Below are positions 39,074 to 47,874 of a stretch of 64,000 nucleotides of DNA, in pieces. The translations under genes were made by a program, and so were the position numbers. This stretch comes from Phaeobacter gallaeciensis. GTDB lineage: Bacteria > Pseudomonadota > Alphaproteobacteria > Rhodobacterales > Rhodobacteraceae. The stretch spans positions 3,634,001-3,698,000 of the forward strand of contig NZ_CP015124.1 of the NCBI RefSeq assembly GCF_001678945.1, written 5' to 3'. The notes beneath the pieces were generated by a model. It was not told where the DNA came from. It was given only the letters and a program-made list of their open reading frames with translations, and ran no database searches. The first letter of the stretch is position 1. Each line of letters opens with the position of its first letter.

Positions 39074-39823
39074 TCAGCGCACGACCTTCAACCCCACAAG
39101 TGCTTGTGAGACAGCGCTGCGCAGCGCCAATGAACAATGCGAACGCACAAGTTGCTTCTCGCTGGTCGAAAAATTGGCCCAATCTTTGGTTTGCAAGTTA
39201 CCTGGAATGACAGATCGTCCGCTTACCTGTTTGCCTTCAACAATTTGACTGCCAGTAGCGGGATCGACCAGAGATGCGGTGAGGCCAACTGTGCAGGCAT
39301 TCTCCCCGATGAGCGCTTTATTTACTGCAGGGTTGCGAACCCACAGGACAAAACGCGGTTGGTATTTTTCACCTTTGGCTTTTTCAGCACTTGCGATGGC
39401 GCCGATTGCAAACAGCCCGCCGCCGAGGGCAAAGAAGTCGCGTCCGGGATTGTAGTTCTGGCCCAGAATATCCAGGGGCGTTTGCTGAAGTACGATGACG
39501 GCGTCGGTCTTCTGCGCCGCTGCGCCAGTGTGCGAGGGAACGTTTGCAACGACTGCGCCTGTCGGGGTGAGTTGTTCCTTTACAAAACCGCCCGCCGCCG
39601 ATGCGGCGTTCCATCCCAATTTGCCGTCAATCGGCTGTGGCTCGGCGAATGCAGCGTCCCAGTAGGTTGACACAACATTATCACTGATTTGAGTGACTAG
39701 GCCGATTTTCGAATACTGCGCTTGCGCATTACTCGGAATACCGACCTGGGTCGTATCCAGGCACCCGGTTAAACTCAGGGCTGCGACCAAGCTGAATAGT
39801 CGGATGAGGCTTTTTGCTTCCAT
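39074..39823 (-). CDS. Uncharacterised lipoprotein
   Basis: A 249-residue predicted lipoprotein: signal LIRLFSLVAALS, lipobox LTGC, Cys21. The mature part has an SNAQAQYSKIG start, a Gly-rich hydrophobic segment (FALGGGLFAIGAIA, about residues 131-144) that may insert into a membrane, and two Cys (NACTVG, SHCSLA). No catalytic motif. The region appears less GC-rich than its surroundings and the gene stands alone, so it may be recently acquired. Function unknown. Confidence 0.75.
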   Translation of the reverse strand: MEAKSLIRLFSLVAALSLTGCLDTTQVGIPSNAQAQYSKIGLVTQISDNVVSTYWDAAFAEPQPIDGKLGWNAASAAGGFVKEQLTPTGAVVANVPSHTGAAAQKTDAVIVLQQTPLDILGQNYNPGRDFFALGGGLFAIGAIASAEKAKGEKYQPRFVLWVRNPAVNKALIGENACTVGLTASLVDPATGSQIVEGKQVSGRSVIPGNLQTKDWANFSTSEKQLVRSHCSLALRSAVSQALVGLKVVR

Positions 39824-40074
39824 GACCTTTGCCCTCTCAGTTCCGCGCGCAAAGCATTCTGAACTGACCTACAGCTGCACGCCTTGATCCGGATCATGGC
39901 AAAGGTACGGAAACGCCATTGCACCCACCTGTCTGGTTGCGCTGCGGATGATCTCGTATGTCCGCATTGGTGTCGGCGGGCCCGAATTCTGCATTCGGAC
40001 TTGGGACCCGCTTCACGTCTGACCCCGAGGATAATGCAAGGTAGTCATCAAATAACGCGTAACATCAAAAAGGC
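39824..40074. other. Intergenic stretch without recognisable gene
   Basis: About 250 bases between the Hint-protein stop and the lipoprotein start. Open frames here lack ribosome sites and family features. No clear hairpin or promoter was seen. Confidence 0.5.
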
Positions 40075-41088
40075 CTACCGCAGCGACGCCCGCTTCAGCA
40101 GCTCCACCAAATTGGGCCGGTCCAAGAGCGGGCTTGGCACGTCCAGCCCGTGGCTGTCGCGGCGCTGGGGGGGGATGGATCCGTCTGCGATCCGCTGCAG
40201 CAGGCCCGGGGGCAGGGCGGGTTCGGTCACCGGGTCCAGGAACAGGCTTTCGGCGGCGATGCCCTCGGCATAGACGATGTGATGGCGGTCAAACAGCAGC
40301 TGGAAGTAATCCACGAACCCGCCGTCCTGCACCACCACGCTGTCTCCGTTCACCAGATGGCGGGCGGCGACCAGCAATTCCGGCGTTCCGGCCCCCAGCG
40401 CATCGTGGCGTTGGTAGACCATCAGCCGGTGATCGGGGCTGACCAGTAGGTCGCGGGCGTTGTTGAGCGTACCCTTGCGGATAAGGATCGGGGCCATGGC
40501 GCCGGTAGCGCGGCTGGTGGTCTGACCGATCCAGCGCAATTCCTGCACACCATCATCGCGGGTCAGGATGCGGTCACCGGGGCGCAGATCCTCGATCGGT
40601 TTCTGGGCGCCGGTGGCGAGGGTAATATGGGTGCCCCGGGTAAAGGCGATCGAGGCCATCTGCGCCAGCCGCGCCCGGGCCGGGGCGCGCTCGGCCTTCA
40701 GAAGCGTATATCCGGTCTGCGGCATCAGCGGCGCCATCGGCACCAGGTAGACCGCGGCGATCAGCCCTTCGGCATCGACCTCCACCATCACCAGCGCATC
40801 CACATTGGGACCGGCCTCGGCCATCAGGGTGAGCGCGCAGTCGAGATGCAGCGCGGCGCCGGGCTGGCCCAGCTCGCTGTCTTCGGCGAGGGTGAAACTG
40901 CCATCGCTGCCGCTGGCCACCGACAGGCGTCGCGGGGCTGCGGCGCCGGGGGCGAGCATATAGACATCGTCCAGCACCAGATCCTCCAGCACCCCCAGCG
41001 GATCGCCCATATTGGCGCCGGTCTCCACCAAAAAGGCGGCGGCGGCATGGGCCGGGATGGATCGGATCGCGGTGCGGTCGGCTGTCAC
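40075..41088 (-). CDS. Hint-domain (Hedgehog/intein) protein without the canonical cysteine
   Basis: A 337-residue protein of a type common in Rhodobacteraceae. An N-terminal beta-rich region (residues 1-140) with a DDVYMLAPGA motif is followed by a Hint domain from about residue 148: AFTRGTHITLATG, PIEDLRPGDRILTRDDG, WIGQ, a VSPDHRLMV block B-like motif and a HLVNGDSV/HHIVYAEG end. The splicing/cleavage nucleophile is normally Cys at the CFTPGT position, but here Ala148 precedes FTRGT. Such proteins may be secreted or calcium-associated; activity is unproven. GTG start. Confidence 0.82.
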   Translation of the reverse strand: MTADRTAIRSIPAHAAAAFLVETGANMGDPLGVLEDLVLDDVYMLAPGAAAPRRLSVASGSDGSFTLAEDSELGQPGAALHLDCALTLMAEAGPNVDALVMVEVDAEGLIAAVYLVPMAPLMPQTGYTLLKAERAPARARLAQMASIAFTRGTHITLATGAQKPIEDLRPGDRILTRDDGVQELRWIGQTTSRATGAMAPILIRKGTLNNARDLLVSPDHRLMVYQRHDALGAGTPELLVAARHLVNGDSVVVQDGGFVDYFQLLFDRHHIVYAEGIAAESLFLDPVTEPALPPGLLQRIADGSIPPQRRDSHGLDVPSPLLDRPNLVELLKRASLR

Positions 41089-41197
41089 GGTATGGCTCGT
41101 CTGTGCAAAGAAGGGGCGGCGCGGGCGCCAGCGGTTGGTTTAACCTATCCGGGAAATATGGCACGAAACAGACGACAACGGACAGAATTTCTGACCC

Positions 41198-41219
41198 GTG
41201 ATCACGACATAGGTGATCA
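41198..41219. repeat. Repeated GTGATCA motif in divergent region
   Basis: GTGATCAC (41198-41205) and GTGATCAT (41213-41220) repeat at 15-base spacing and also form a 7-bp inverted repeat TGATCAC/GTGATCA with a 7-base spacer. Located between the divergent Hint-protein and SDR genes; a possible operator. Confidence 0.4.
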
Positions 41220-41303
41220 TGGCGGGGGCGGGAAGGCTGGTCAACGGCGGGCGCAGAGTGCACAGTCTGCGCCGGAAACGAAGAATCCAGATGGAGGACG
41301 AAC

Positions 41304-42083
41304 ATGGAACTGGGAATTGCAGGCAAGCGCGCATTGGTCTGTGCCAGCAGCAAGGGTCTGGGGCTTGGCTGTGCCGAGGCGCTGGCCGAAGCCGGGGTCA
41401 ATCTGGTGATGAACGCACGCGGAGAAGAGGCGCTGCTGGCGGCGGCGCAGACCATCCGCGATACCTATGGCGTCGAGGTTGAGACCGTGGTTGCGGATGT
41501 CACCACCGCCGAGGGTCAGCAAAAGGTGCTGGACGCCGCAGGCGCGGCCGACATTCTGGTCACCAACGCGGGCGGCCCGCCCCCCGGCATGTGGTCGGAC
41601 TGGGAGCGCGACGATTTCATCAAGGCGCTGGATGCCAATATGCTGGCGCCGATTGCGCTGATGAAAGCGCTGCTGCCCGGCATGATGGAGCGTGGCTGGG
41701 GCCGGGTGGTCAATATCACCTCGCAATCGGTAAAGGCACCGATCGCGGTGCTGGGCCTGTCGAATTCGGCGCGTGCCGGTCTCACTGGCTATGTTGCGGG
41801 CACCTCGCGGCAGGTCGCAGGCAGCGGTGTCACCATCAACAATCTGCTGCCGGGCATTCACGCAACCGACCGTGCCGTGTCGCTGGACACCGGCGTAGCC
41901 GGGCAAAAGGGCATTTCCATCGAAGAGGCCCGCACTCAGCGCGAAGCAACCATTCCGGCGGGCCGCTATGGCACCCGGCAGGAATTCGGCGCGGCCTGTG
42001 CCTTCCTCTGCTCGCAGCATGCGGGCTTCATCGTGGGGCAGAACATCCTGCTGGATGGCGGCGCCACCAATATGACGCTGTAA
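41304..42083 (+). CDS. Short-chain dehydrogenase/reductase lacking the YxxxK pair
   Basis: A 259-residue Rossmann-fold protein. The NAD(P)-binding segment ASSKGLGLGCAEAL (TGxxxGxG variant), NAGG at residues 88-91 and the active-site region NITSQS with Ser140 are typical. Where YxxxK is expected the sequence reads GLSNSARAGL, giving Ser153 and Arg157. Proteins of this subset (often called 3-oxoacyl reductase-like) are known with altered active sites. It lies 4 bases upstream of the AlkC-like gene. Reductase function cannot be assumed. Confidence 0.85.
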   Translation: MELGIAGKRALVCASSKGLGLGCAEALAEAGVNLVMNARGEEALLAAAQTIRDTYGVEVETVVADVTTAEGQQKVLDAAGAADILVTNAGGPPPGMWSDWERDDFIKALDANMLAPIALMKALLPGMMERGWGRVVNITSQSVKAPIAVLGLSNSARAGLTGYVAGTSRQVAGSGVTINNLLPGIHATDRAVSLDTGVAGQKGISIEEARTQREATIPAGRYGTRQEFGAACAFLCSQHAGFIVGQNILLDGGATNMTL

Positions 42084-42087
42084 CGCG

Positions 42088-43215
42088 ATGGCCAGTGGTT
42101 TTTCCTTGAAGGACCAGCTGTTTAATCCGGAAAAGACCCGCTATCTGGCGGGTCTTTTTGCGGCCTGTGACCCCGGTTTCGACGCGCCGGGGTTCGAGGC
42201 GCAGGTGAACGCCCGCCTGCCGGAACTGGAGCTGAAACAGCGGATCGACTGGATCGCCGAGGTTCTGGGGCAGCATTACGCCGCGCCCTTGCCCGAGGTG
42301 GCGCCACTGCTACGCGCGGCCCTGCCGCCGCCGCTGGACCCCGGCAATCGCGACGATGATTTCGGCGATTTCATCTTTGCCCCCTTGGGCGAATTCGTCG
42401 TGTCCAAGGGGCTGGAAGCGCACCCGGATCTATCATTGGATCTGCTGGAGGCGCTGACGCAGCGGTTCTCCATGGAATTCGCCATTCGACCCTTCCTGAA
42501 CCGCTGGCCCGATCTTACGCTGAAGCGGATGCAGGAGTGGGCCGGGCACGACCATTACCACGTGCGGCGGCTGGTCAGCGAGGGCACGCGCCCGCGTCTG
42601 CCCTGGGGGCTTGGGATCGGGCTTGATCTGCGGGCGCCGCTGCCGCTGCTGGAGCGGCTGCACGGGGATGGCACGCGCTTTGTCACCCGCTCGGTCGCCA
42701 ACCACCTGAACGACATCGCCAAGAAAGAACCGGATCTGGTGGTCGAGACCCTGCGCCGCTGGGGGGAGGCCGGACAACAGACGGGCAAGGAAATGGACTG
42801 GATCACCCGCCACGCCTGCCGTGGACTGGTGAAGGCAGGGCACCCGGGCGCGCTGGGCCTTCTGGGATATGATCCGGAGGCGCCGGTGGAGGCCAGGATC
42901 ACGCTGCAACGCGCAGCGGTGCCCATTGGCGATGCGCTGAATTTCACGGTCGATCTGGCGGGGCCAGCGGAGCAGCCGGTGCTGGTCGATTACCGGCTGC
43001 ATTTTCAGCGCCCGGGCGGCAAAGCCTCCGCCAAGGTGTTCAAGCTGAAACAGGCCAAACTGGTGCGTGGTGCCCTGACGTTCAGCAAGGCGCATAAGCT
43101 GAAAGGGGATGCCACCACGTTCAAACTGGTGCCCGGGCCGCACCGGCTGGAGGTGTTGGTCAATGGCAATGTGCGGGCAGAGGCTGGGTTCGACCTGTTG
43201 CCAGCGGGGGAGTAA
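42088..43215 (+). CDS. AlkC-like DNA alkylation repair protein
   Basis: A 375-residue protein that appears to be a HEAT-like repeat DNA glycosylase. Residues 1-250 are helical pairs with EFAIRPFLNRWPD and YHVRRLVSEGTRPRLPW, which resembles AlkC/AlkD-type N3/N7-alkylpurine glycosylases. Residues about 270-370 look like an Ig-like beta domain ending GFDLLP, an arrangement described for AlkC. The gene is packed behind the SDR gene with a 4-base gap. Assignment by motif pattern only. Confidence 0.75.
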   Translation: MASGFSLKDQLFNPEKTRYLAGLFAACDPGFDAPGFEAQVNARLPELELKQRIDWIAEVLGQHYAAPLPEVAPLLRAALPPPLDPGNRDDDFGDFIFAPLGEFVVSKGLEAHPDLSLDLLEALTQRFSMEFAIRPFLNRWPDLTLKRMQEWAGHDHYHVRRLVSEGTRPRLPWGLGIGLDLRAPLPLLERLHGDGTRFVTRSVANHLNDIAKKEPDLVVETLRRWGEAGQQTGKEMDWITRHACRGLVKAGHPGALGLLGYDPEAPVEARITLQRAAVPIGDALNFTVDLAGPAEQPVLVDYRLHFQRPGGKASAKVFKLKQAKLVRGALTFSKAHKLKGDATTFKLVPGPHRLEVLVNGNVRAEAGFDLLPAGE

Positions 43216-43386
43216 CTGCCAACAGCCAGGAACGATGGAATACCCGGCGCCCGGGAGGCCGAGGGTGCCTGTTTTGCGCGCAGGTTGCCCGGCTCCTCCC
43301 TGACACTGCTTCACATTCCTGTGGGCAATATGGTGCGGTGAAGGCCTGCCTGCTACGCCAAGCCCATCAAAACGGGGATAACGATC

Positions 43387-44760
43387 ATGCAGGCCATCGC
43401 CATAACCACCATCTTTGCCGCTATCATATTGCTCAGCCTCTATTACGCGCCGCGGAGGGCGACGGTGGGCGGGTTCTTCGGCGGTCAGTCTGACCGGGGA
43501 GAGGCGCCGACCCTGTGGACGCTGGTGCTGTCACAGGTGACCACGTGGATTTTCGCGCGCTCGTTGATGAACGCCGCGATCCTGGGCTTTTACTACGGCA
43601 TCGCGGGAACTCTGGCCTATGCGGCCTACTATGGATCCTTTCTGACCGGCGGCTATATCGTTGGCCGGATGCGCGCACAGGGTGCGACATCGGTGCAATC
43701 CTGGCTGGCGGAGCGTTTCGGCGCCACGGGCACCACCGCCTATAATCTGGTGATCGCACTGCGCCTGTTGTCCGAAGTTTTTGCCAACCTGCTGGTGGTC
43801 GGGCTGATCTTTGCCGCCGCCCTGCCGGATGTGGCAGGGGCCGAGACAACCGCCATTCTGGTGGTTGGTGTGCTGGCGCTGGCCTATTCCGCATGGGGCG
43901 GGCTGTCGGCGGCGCTGCGCACCGATGTGATCCAGATGTCGCTGTTCCTCGTGGTCTTTGGCGCCGCCTTTGTGGCGCTGATCCTGCGCCCGGGCTTTGA
44001 TATCTTTGCGGTGATGACCGCGCCGGGGGCCGCGGGCGCCCATAACGGCTGGGTGCTGCTGGTGGTGGCCGCGCTGCAGGTCTTCTCTTACCCGGTGCAT
44101 GATCCGGTGATGATGGACCGCGGCTTTCTTGCCGATCCCGCCACCACCCGCAAAAGCTTTTTGCATGCCTTCTGGATTTCGGCGCTCTGCATCATCGCCT
44201 TTGGCTTTTTCGGTATTCAGGCTTCCCTTGAGGGCGCGGAATACGAAGGGCAGCTGTTGGGCACCTGGGCGACTATGCTGCCGGGCTGGGTTTTCGTCAT
44301 GCTGATCGTGTCGCTGCTGGTCTCGGCGCTGTCCACGCTTGATTCCGCGCTCAGCTCTGCCGCGCGTCTGGTGGTCGAAGAACTGCGCCTTGCGCCGCGC
44401 AGCCTGATGGGCGGCCGTATCGCCATGGTGGTCTTTGCCGCTGCTGGTGGCGCGCTGACGCTTTGGGGGAACAAGACGCTGTTTGACGCGGTGGCTGTAT
44501 CCGGTACCGCCTCGATGTTCCTGACCCCGGTGCTGGTGGCGGGGCTTCTGGGCAAACGGCAGGTGGCAATCTGGGCCTATCTGGTCAGCTTTGGTGCGGC
44601 CATTGTCGGCGCTGCGGCCTATATGTTCCGCGATGTACCTGGCGTCTCGGGGTTGCTGTACGATGGGCACAAGTACGAGCAGCTTTTGCAGATCTGCGTG
44701 ATCGTGCTGGTGGTCGGCTTTGCCGCAGTGGCACGTGGCAGCCGCAGGGTTGAAGCCTGA
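43387..44760 (+). CDS. Sodium:solute symporter family transporter
   Basis: A 457-residue membrane protein with about 12-13 predicted helices, first one MQAIAITTIFAAIILLSLYY. The SSS-family pattern is seen in helices with FARSLMNAAILGF, AYSAWGGLSAALRTDVIQM (the classic sodium-site helix region) and LVSALSTLDSALSSAAR. It would move a small solute into the cell with sodium; the substrate is not predictable. The SD GGGGATAA precedes the ATG. Followed by an ABC ATPase gene in the same direction after 63 bases. Confidence 0.87.
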   Translation: MQAIAITTIFAAIILLSLYYAPRRATVGGFFGGQSDRGEAPTLWTLVLSQVTTWIFARSLMNAAILGFYYGIAGTLAYAAYYGSFLTGGYIVGRMRAQGATSVQSWLAERFGATGTTAYNLVIALRLLSEVFANLLVVGLIFAAALPDVAGAETTAILVVGVLALAYSAWGGLSAALRTDVIQMSLFLVVFGAAFVALILRPGFDIFAVMTAPGAAGAHNGWVLLVVAALQVFSYPVHDPVMMDRGFLADPATTRKSFLHAFWISALCIIAFGFFGIQASLEGAEYEGQLLGTWATMLPGWVFVMLIVSLLVSALSTLDSALSSAARLVVEELRLAPRSLMGGRIAMVVFAAAGGALTLWGNKTLFDAVAVSGTASMFLTPVLVAGLLGKRQVAIWAYLVSFGAAIVGAAAYMFRDVPGVSGLLYDGHKYEQLLQICVIVLVVGFAAVARGSRRVEA

Positions 44761-44823
44761 CAGGGGGGCTGCTACATCTGCGCCAAACCCGATGAAAAGC
44801 GTCGGAGACAGCCCCGAGGCCGC

Positions 44824-45933
44824 ATGAACACTGCCCCTGCCGAACTGCTCAGCACCATGGCCCCGCCACGGCTGGAAATCCGCAATATCAAGCGGTTCTT
44901 CGACGGGCGCCCGGTGGTCGACGATGTGTCCCTGCAAATTCAGGCGGGGCAGGTGACCTGCCTGCTGGGCCCGTCAGGCTGCGGTAAATCCACCACTCTG
45001 CGCATGATCGCCGGGGTGGAGATGCAGGACGAGGGCGAAATCTATGTCGATGGCAAGCTGATCTGCGACACGGTGTTCCGTGTCCCGCCCGAGCGGCGCG
45101 AGATCGGCCTGATGTTTCAGGACTTTGCCCTGTTCCCGCACCTGAGCGTCGCGGATAACGTCGCCTTTGGTCTGAAAGGGCCGAAAGATCAGAAACGCGC
45201 CCGGGTCGAGGAGCTGCTCGCCAAGGTGTCGCTGTCGAAATACATCGACGATTACCCGCACCAGCTGTCGGGCGGCGAACAACAGCGCGTGGCGCTGGCC
45301 CGCGCTCTGGCGCCGCGTCCGCGTATCATGCTGATGGATGAGCCGTTTTCGGGCCTTGATAACCGTCTGCGCGATGGCATCCGCGACGAGACGCTGACGC
45401 TTTTGCGCGAAGAAGACACGGCAGTCCTGCTGGTGACGCACGAGCCCGAAGAAGCGATGCGCATGGCCGATGAGATCGCCCTGATGCGGGGCGGGCGGAT
45501 CGTGCAGCAGGGCGCGCCCTATAACGTCTATACCCGCCCGGTGGATAAGGCGGCGGTGGCTTTTTTCAGCGACGTCAATGTGCTCAACGCGCAGGTGAAC
45601 GGCGCGCTGGCGCAGACGCCATTCGGCCAGTTCCTGGCCCCGGGCGTGCCAGACGGCACCGATGTGGAGATCGTCTTTCGCCCGCAGCACGTGCGCATCG
45701 ATTTCGACCGCGCGGGCAAAGGTCCCTTGCCAACCCCCAGCGACGGCGTCCCGGCGCGCGGTGTGGTCGAGCGGGCGCGCTTTCTGGGCCATGAAAGCCT
45801 GGTCGAGTTCCGCATGGATTTTGACGGATCGCTCCTGAAGGTGACGGTGCCCAACGTGTTCCTGCCCGAAGTGGGCCGCGTTCTCTGGCTCACCGTCCCG
45901 CGCAACCGGTGTTTTGTCTTCCCAAAGGGGTAG
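44824..45933 (+). CDS. ABC transporter ATP-binding protein, Fe3+/polyamine importer type (orphan)
   Basis: A 369-residue ATPase. Walker A GPSGCGKST, the signature LSGGEQQRVALARALAPRP, Walker B IMLMDEPFSGLD and the H-loop VTHEPEEAM are present, followed by a C-terminal TOBE-like domain (residues about 240-369) as in FbpC/PotA/CysA importers. No permease or binding-protein gene is adjacent, so it must serve a system encoded elsewhere or is an orphan. An alternative start is Met13. Confidence 0.88.
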   Translation: MNTAPAELLSTMAPPRLEIRNIKRFFDGRPVVDDVSLQIQAGQVTCLLGPSGCGKSTTLRMIAGVEMQDEGEIYVDGKLICDTVFRVPPERREIGLMFQDFALFPHLSVADNVAFGLKGPKDQKRARVEELLAKVSLSKYIDDYPHQLSGGEQQRVALARALAPRPRIMLMDEPFSGLDNRLRDGIRDETLTLLREEDTAVLLVTHEPEEAMRMADEIALMRGGRIVQQGAPYNVYTRPVDKAAVAFFSDVNVLNAQVNGALAQTPFGQFLAPGVPDGTDVEIVFRPQHVRIDFDRAGKGPLPTPSDGVPARGVVERARFLGHESLVEFRMDFDGSLLKVTVPNVFLPEVGRVLWLTVPRNRCFVFPKG

Positions 45934-45954
45934 GGAACCACTCCGTCCTTGGCG

Positions 45955-46347
45955 TTATGTCGGTGCACCGTCGTATTGCGGGGCATCGTCGCAAATCTCG
46001 TACCAATCGGCCTTGTCAGCGACGAACTCGTGAAACTGGTTGCTGACGCCGATATCGCCATCCAGCGCACTTGCCGCGATTGCGATACGCTCGTCCTCGG
46101 CCAGGATTTCCCCCAGCGAGGTGCCGCAGATCTTGCAGAAACAGCGGATGAATTTGAAGGGCGGCTCAGGCGTGTAGGTGGTGACCTGATTCTTGCCCTT
46201 GATCCATTGCACGTCTCCGGGCCGCACAAGCACGATGGCGCTGGTGCCGACCTTGCGGCAGCGGGAGCAATGGCAGGTACCCATCATCGGCGGCTGCACG
46301 GTCAGTTGAAACTGCACCGCGCCGCAACAGCAGCTTCCCTGGACCAT
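45955..46347 (-). CDS. GFA (CENP-V) family protein
   Basis: A 130-residue zinc-binding fold of the glutathione-dependent formaldehyde-activating family. Metal Cys motifs are GSCCCGAVQF, GTCHCSRCRK and CFCKICGTSLG. Despite the name many members have no known activity. The start is set by GGAGGCGTATCAC before ATG at 46347; an extended upstream frame is discarded. Convergent with the ABC ATPase gene. Confidence 0.86.
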   Translation of the reverse strand: MVQGSCCCGAVQFQLTVQPPMMGTCHCSRCRKVGTSAIVLVRPGDVQWIKGKNQVTTYTPEPPFKFIRCFCKICGTSLGEILAEDERIAIAASALDGDIGVSNQFHEFVADKADWYEICDDAPQYDGAPT

Positions 46348-46542
46348 GTGATACGCCTCCCTGCGTGATGAACTGGGCAAACGCTAGGGGAACAGCTGCA
46401 AGGCTGCAATATACGGGCGGGCGGGGCAGGGGTGACTTTCCCGTGAAGCGCGTGCACCGGCGGGCCGAGCCGCCCCAAGGAGTGACGTCTTGAACCGATG
46501 TTTCTGCCGTTGTCTTATACTCGGGCACGGGAGGCACAGAAC

Positions 46543-47154
46543 ATGCCGGAAGAGCCAGAGACCGAACCAGAGATCCCGCCAGGGGCTGTCAGAAATTTGC
46601 GTGGGGTGCGTCTGATTGCCCATCTCACTTGGCTGGGAGGCCTTGGGGCGATCTATGCAACAGGGGGGCTGGTCTGGATCACGCTGCAGAACGCCGGGGT
46701 GTCCATGGTGTCCTGGTCGCGGGGCGTGTCCCTGTTCATACCCGTCGCGTTGTTTCACGCCGTGCCGCTGATCGTGCTCGCCCTTGTGGAGATTTCGGCC
46801 TGCAAGGCGGCAATCCGCGGGCGCCAAAGCAAGTGGCGAGAGTATGTCCTCGCGGTGCTGGTGCCCGCTGTTTCGGTTGCCGAGCCAAAGGATGCGGGCA
46901 GGCTATGGGCTGCGCTTTCGGGCGCTGGCCTGCTGTCGGTCGTCTGGGTCTGCTATTCGCTGTTCAGCCTTGCCTCCTATCAGGGGCCGGGCGGCTTTGC
47001 CGAGGCGGTGATCATGACGCTTGCCCTGTTTCCGCTGACCCTTGGCGCGATGATGTTGCATGTTGCGCTGGCTGCGGCCATCGGCGGGGCGCTGGGCAGC
47101 GGCATCTATGTGCTTGTCCGCCGCCGCGGCAGAAAACAGGACAAAGGTGAGTAA
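46543..47154 (+). CDS. Uncharacterised membrane protein
   Basis: A 203-residue protein with an acidic Pro/Glu-rich cytosolic-type N-terminus (MPEEPETEPEIPPG), then about four to five hydrophobic helices, and a basic C-terminus (RRRGRKQDKGE). The start at 46543 is favoured by GGGAGGCACAGAAC before ATG. The TAA abuts the stop of the convergent WYL regulator. No family recognised. Confidence 0.7.
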   Translation: MPEEPETEPEIPPGAVRNLRGVRLIAHLTWLGGLGAIYATGGLVWITLQNAGVSMVSWSRGVSLFIPVALFHAVPLIVLALVEISACKAAIRGRQSKWREYVLAVLVPAVSVAEPKDAGRLWAALSGAGLLSVVWVCYSLFSLASYQGPGGFAEAVIMTLALFPLTLGAMMLHVALAAAIGGALGSGIYVLVRRRGRKQDKGE

Positions 47155-47841
47155 TCAGCTCTCCTCCTTGTCGCGGTAGGGATCGTAATCCGACAGCCGC
47201 TTGCCCGGCTCATCGACGAACAACTCGGGCAGGGCGGTGGCCTCTTCGATCAGATCGACGCGGAAGACACGGAAATCCTCGCGCGCTTCGCACCAGGCGG
47301 TGAGGGTCCAGACACGGCCCCAGTATTCCATGTGCAGCGGGCGGATTTTGCGCCGGGTCATTTCGCCATCGATGCGGCGATAGGTGATCTGCAGCTTCTG
47401 GCGCGCCTTGATCGCAGCCCGCAGGGTGGGCATCTGGGCAAAGCCCCGCGCCGCATCGGCAAAGGGGTAGACGGCGAATTTCCAGGCATCCGCCTCGGCG
47501 ATGGTCTCGGCAGGCAGCACCGCGTCCACCTTGGCCGCCAGGGACTGCGCGGCGGATTTGAGGTCCGGATCGGCGGCCTCGGCGACGATGGCCATGCCGA
47601 GGTTCAGCGCCTCCAGCTCTTCCGGGGTTAGTGTGAGGGGCGGCAGGGTGATCGCTTCGCGCACCATATAGCCGACGCCGCGCTCCCCTTCGACCGGCAC
47701 GCCTGAGGCGACTAGCGTGTCCATGTCGCGGTATATGGTGCGGGTGGAAACCTCCAGCCGTGCGGCGATGTCCTGCGCGCGGTGCAACTTCCCGTCGCGC
47801 AGGATCTGGATGATTTCAAAAAGGCGGTCGGTGCGGCGCAT
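47155..47841 (-). CDS. YafY-type transcriptional regulator (HTH + WYL domain)
   Basis: A 228-residue regulator. The N-terminal winged helix (residues 1-60) has RTDRLFEIIQILRDGKLHRAQDIAARL and VSTRTIYRDMDTL, typical of HTH_11. A WYL domain with QITYRR (about 150) and a C-terminal part with RIRPLHMEYWGRVWTL-like features follow. WYL proteins sense nucleic acids or small ligands and often repress their own gene and a neighbour. It is transcribed downstream of the ABM-like gene on the same strand, and a 24-base palindrome lies upstream of both. Confidence 0.9.
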   Translation of the reverse strand: MRRTDRLFEIIQILRDGKLHRAQDIAARLEVSTRTIYRDMDTLVASGVPVEGERGVGYMVREAITLPPLTLTPEELEALNLGMAIVAEAADPDLKSAAQSLAAKVDAVLPAETIAEADAWKFAVYPFADAARGFAQMPTLRAAIKARQKLQITYRRIDGEMTRRKIRPLHMEYWGRVWTLTAWCEAREDFRVFRVDLIEEATALPELFVDEPGKRLSDYDPYRDKEES

Positions 47842-47874
47842 GACCCTAGCCTTGGCCCGCGCCGCACCGTTAGG

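Noticed and set aside
39884-40273. Plus-strand open frame of 129 codons in the 39.9-40.3 kb gap
   Set aside because: No SD, unusual composition, and it runs antisense into the Hint-domain gene.
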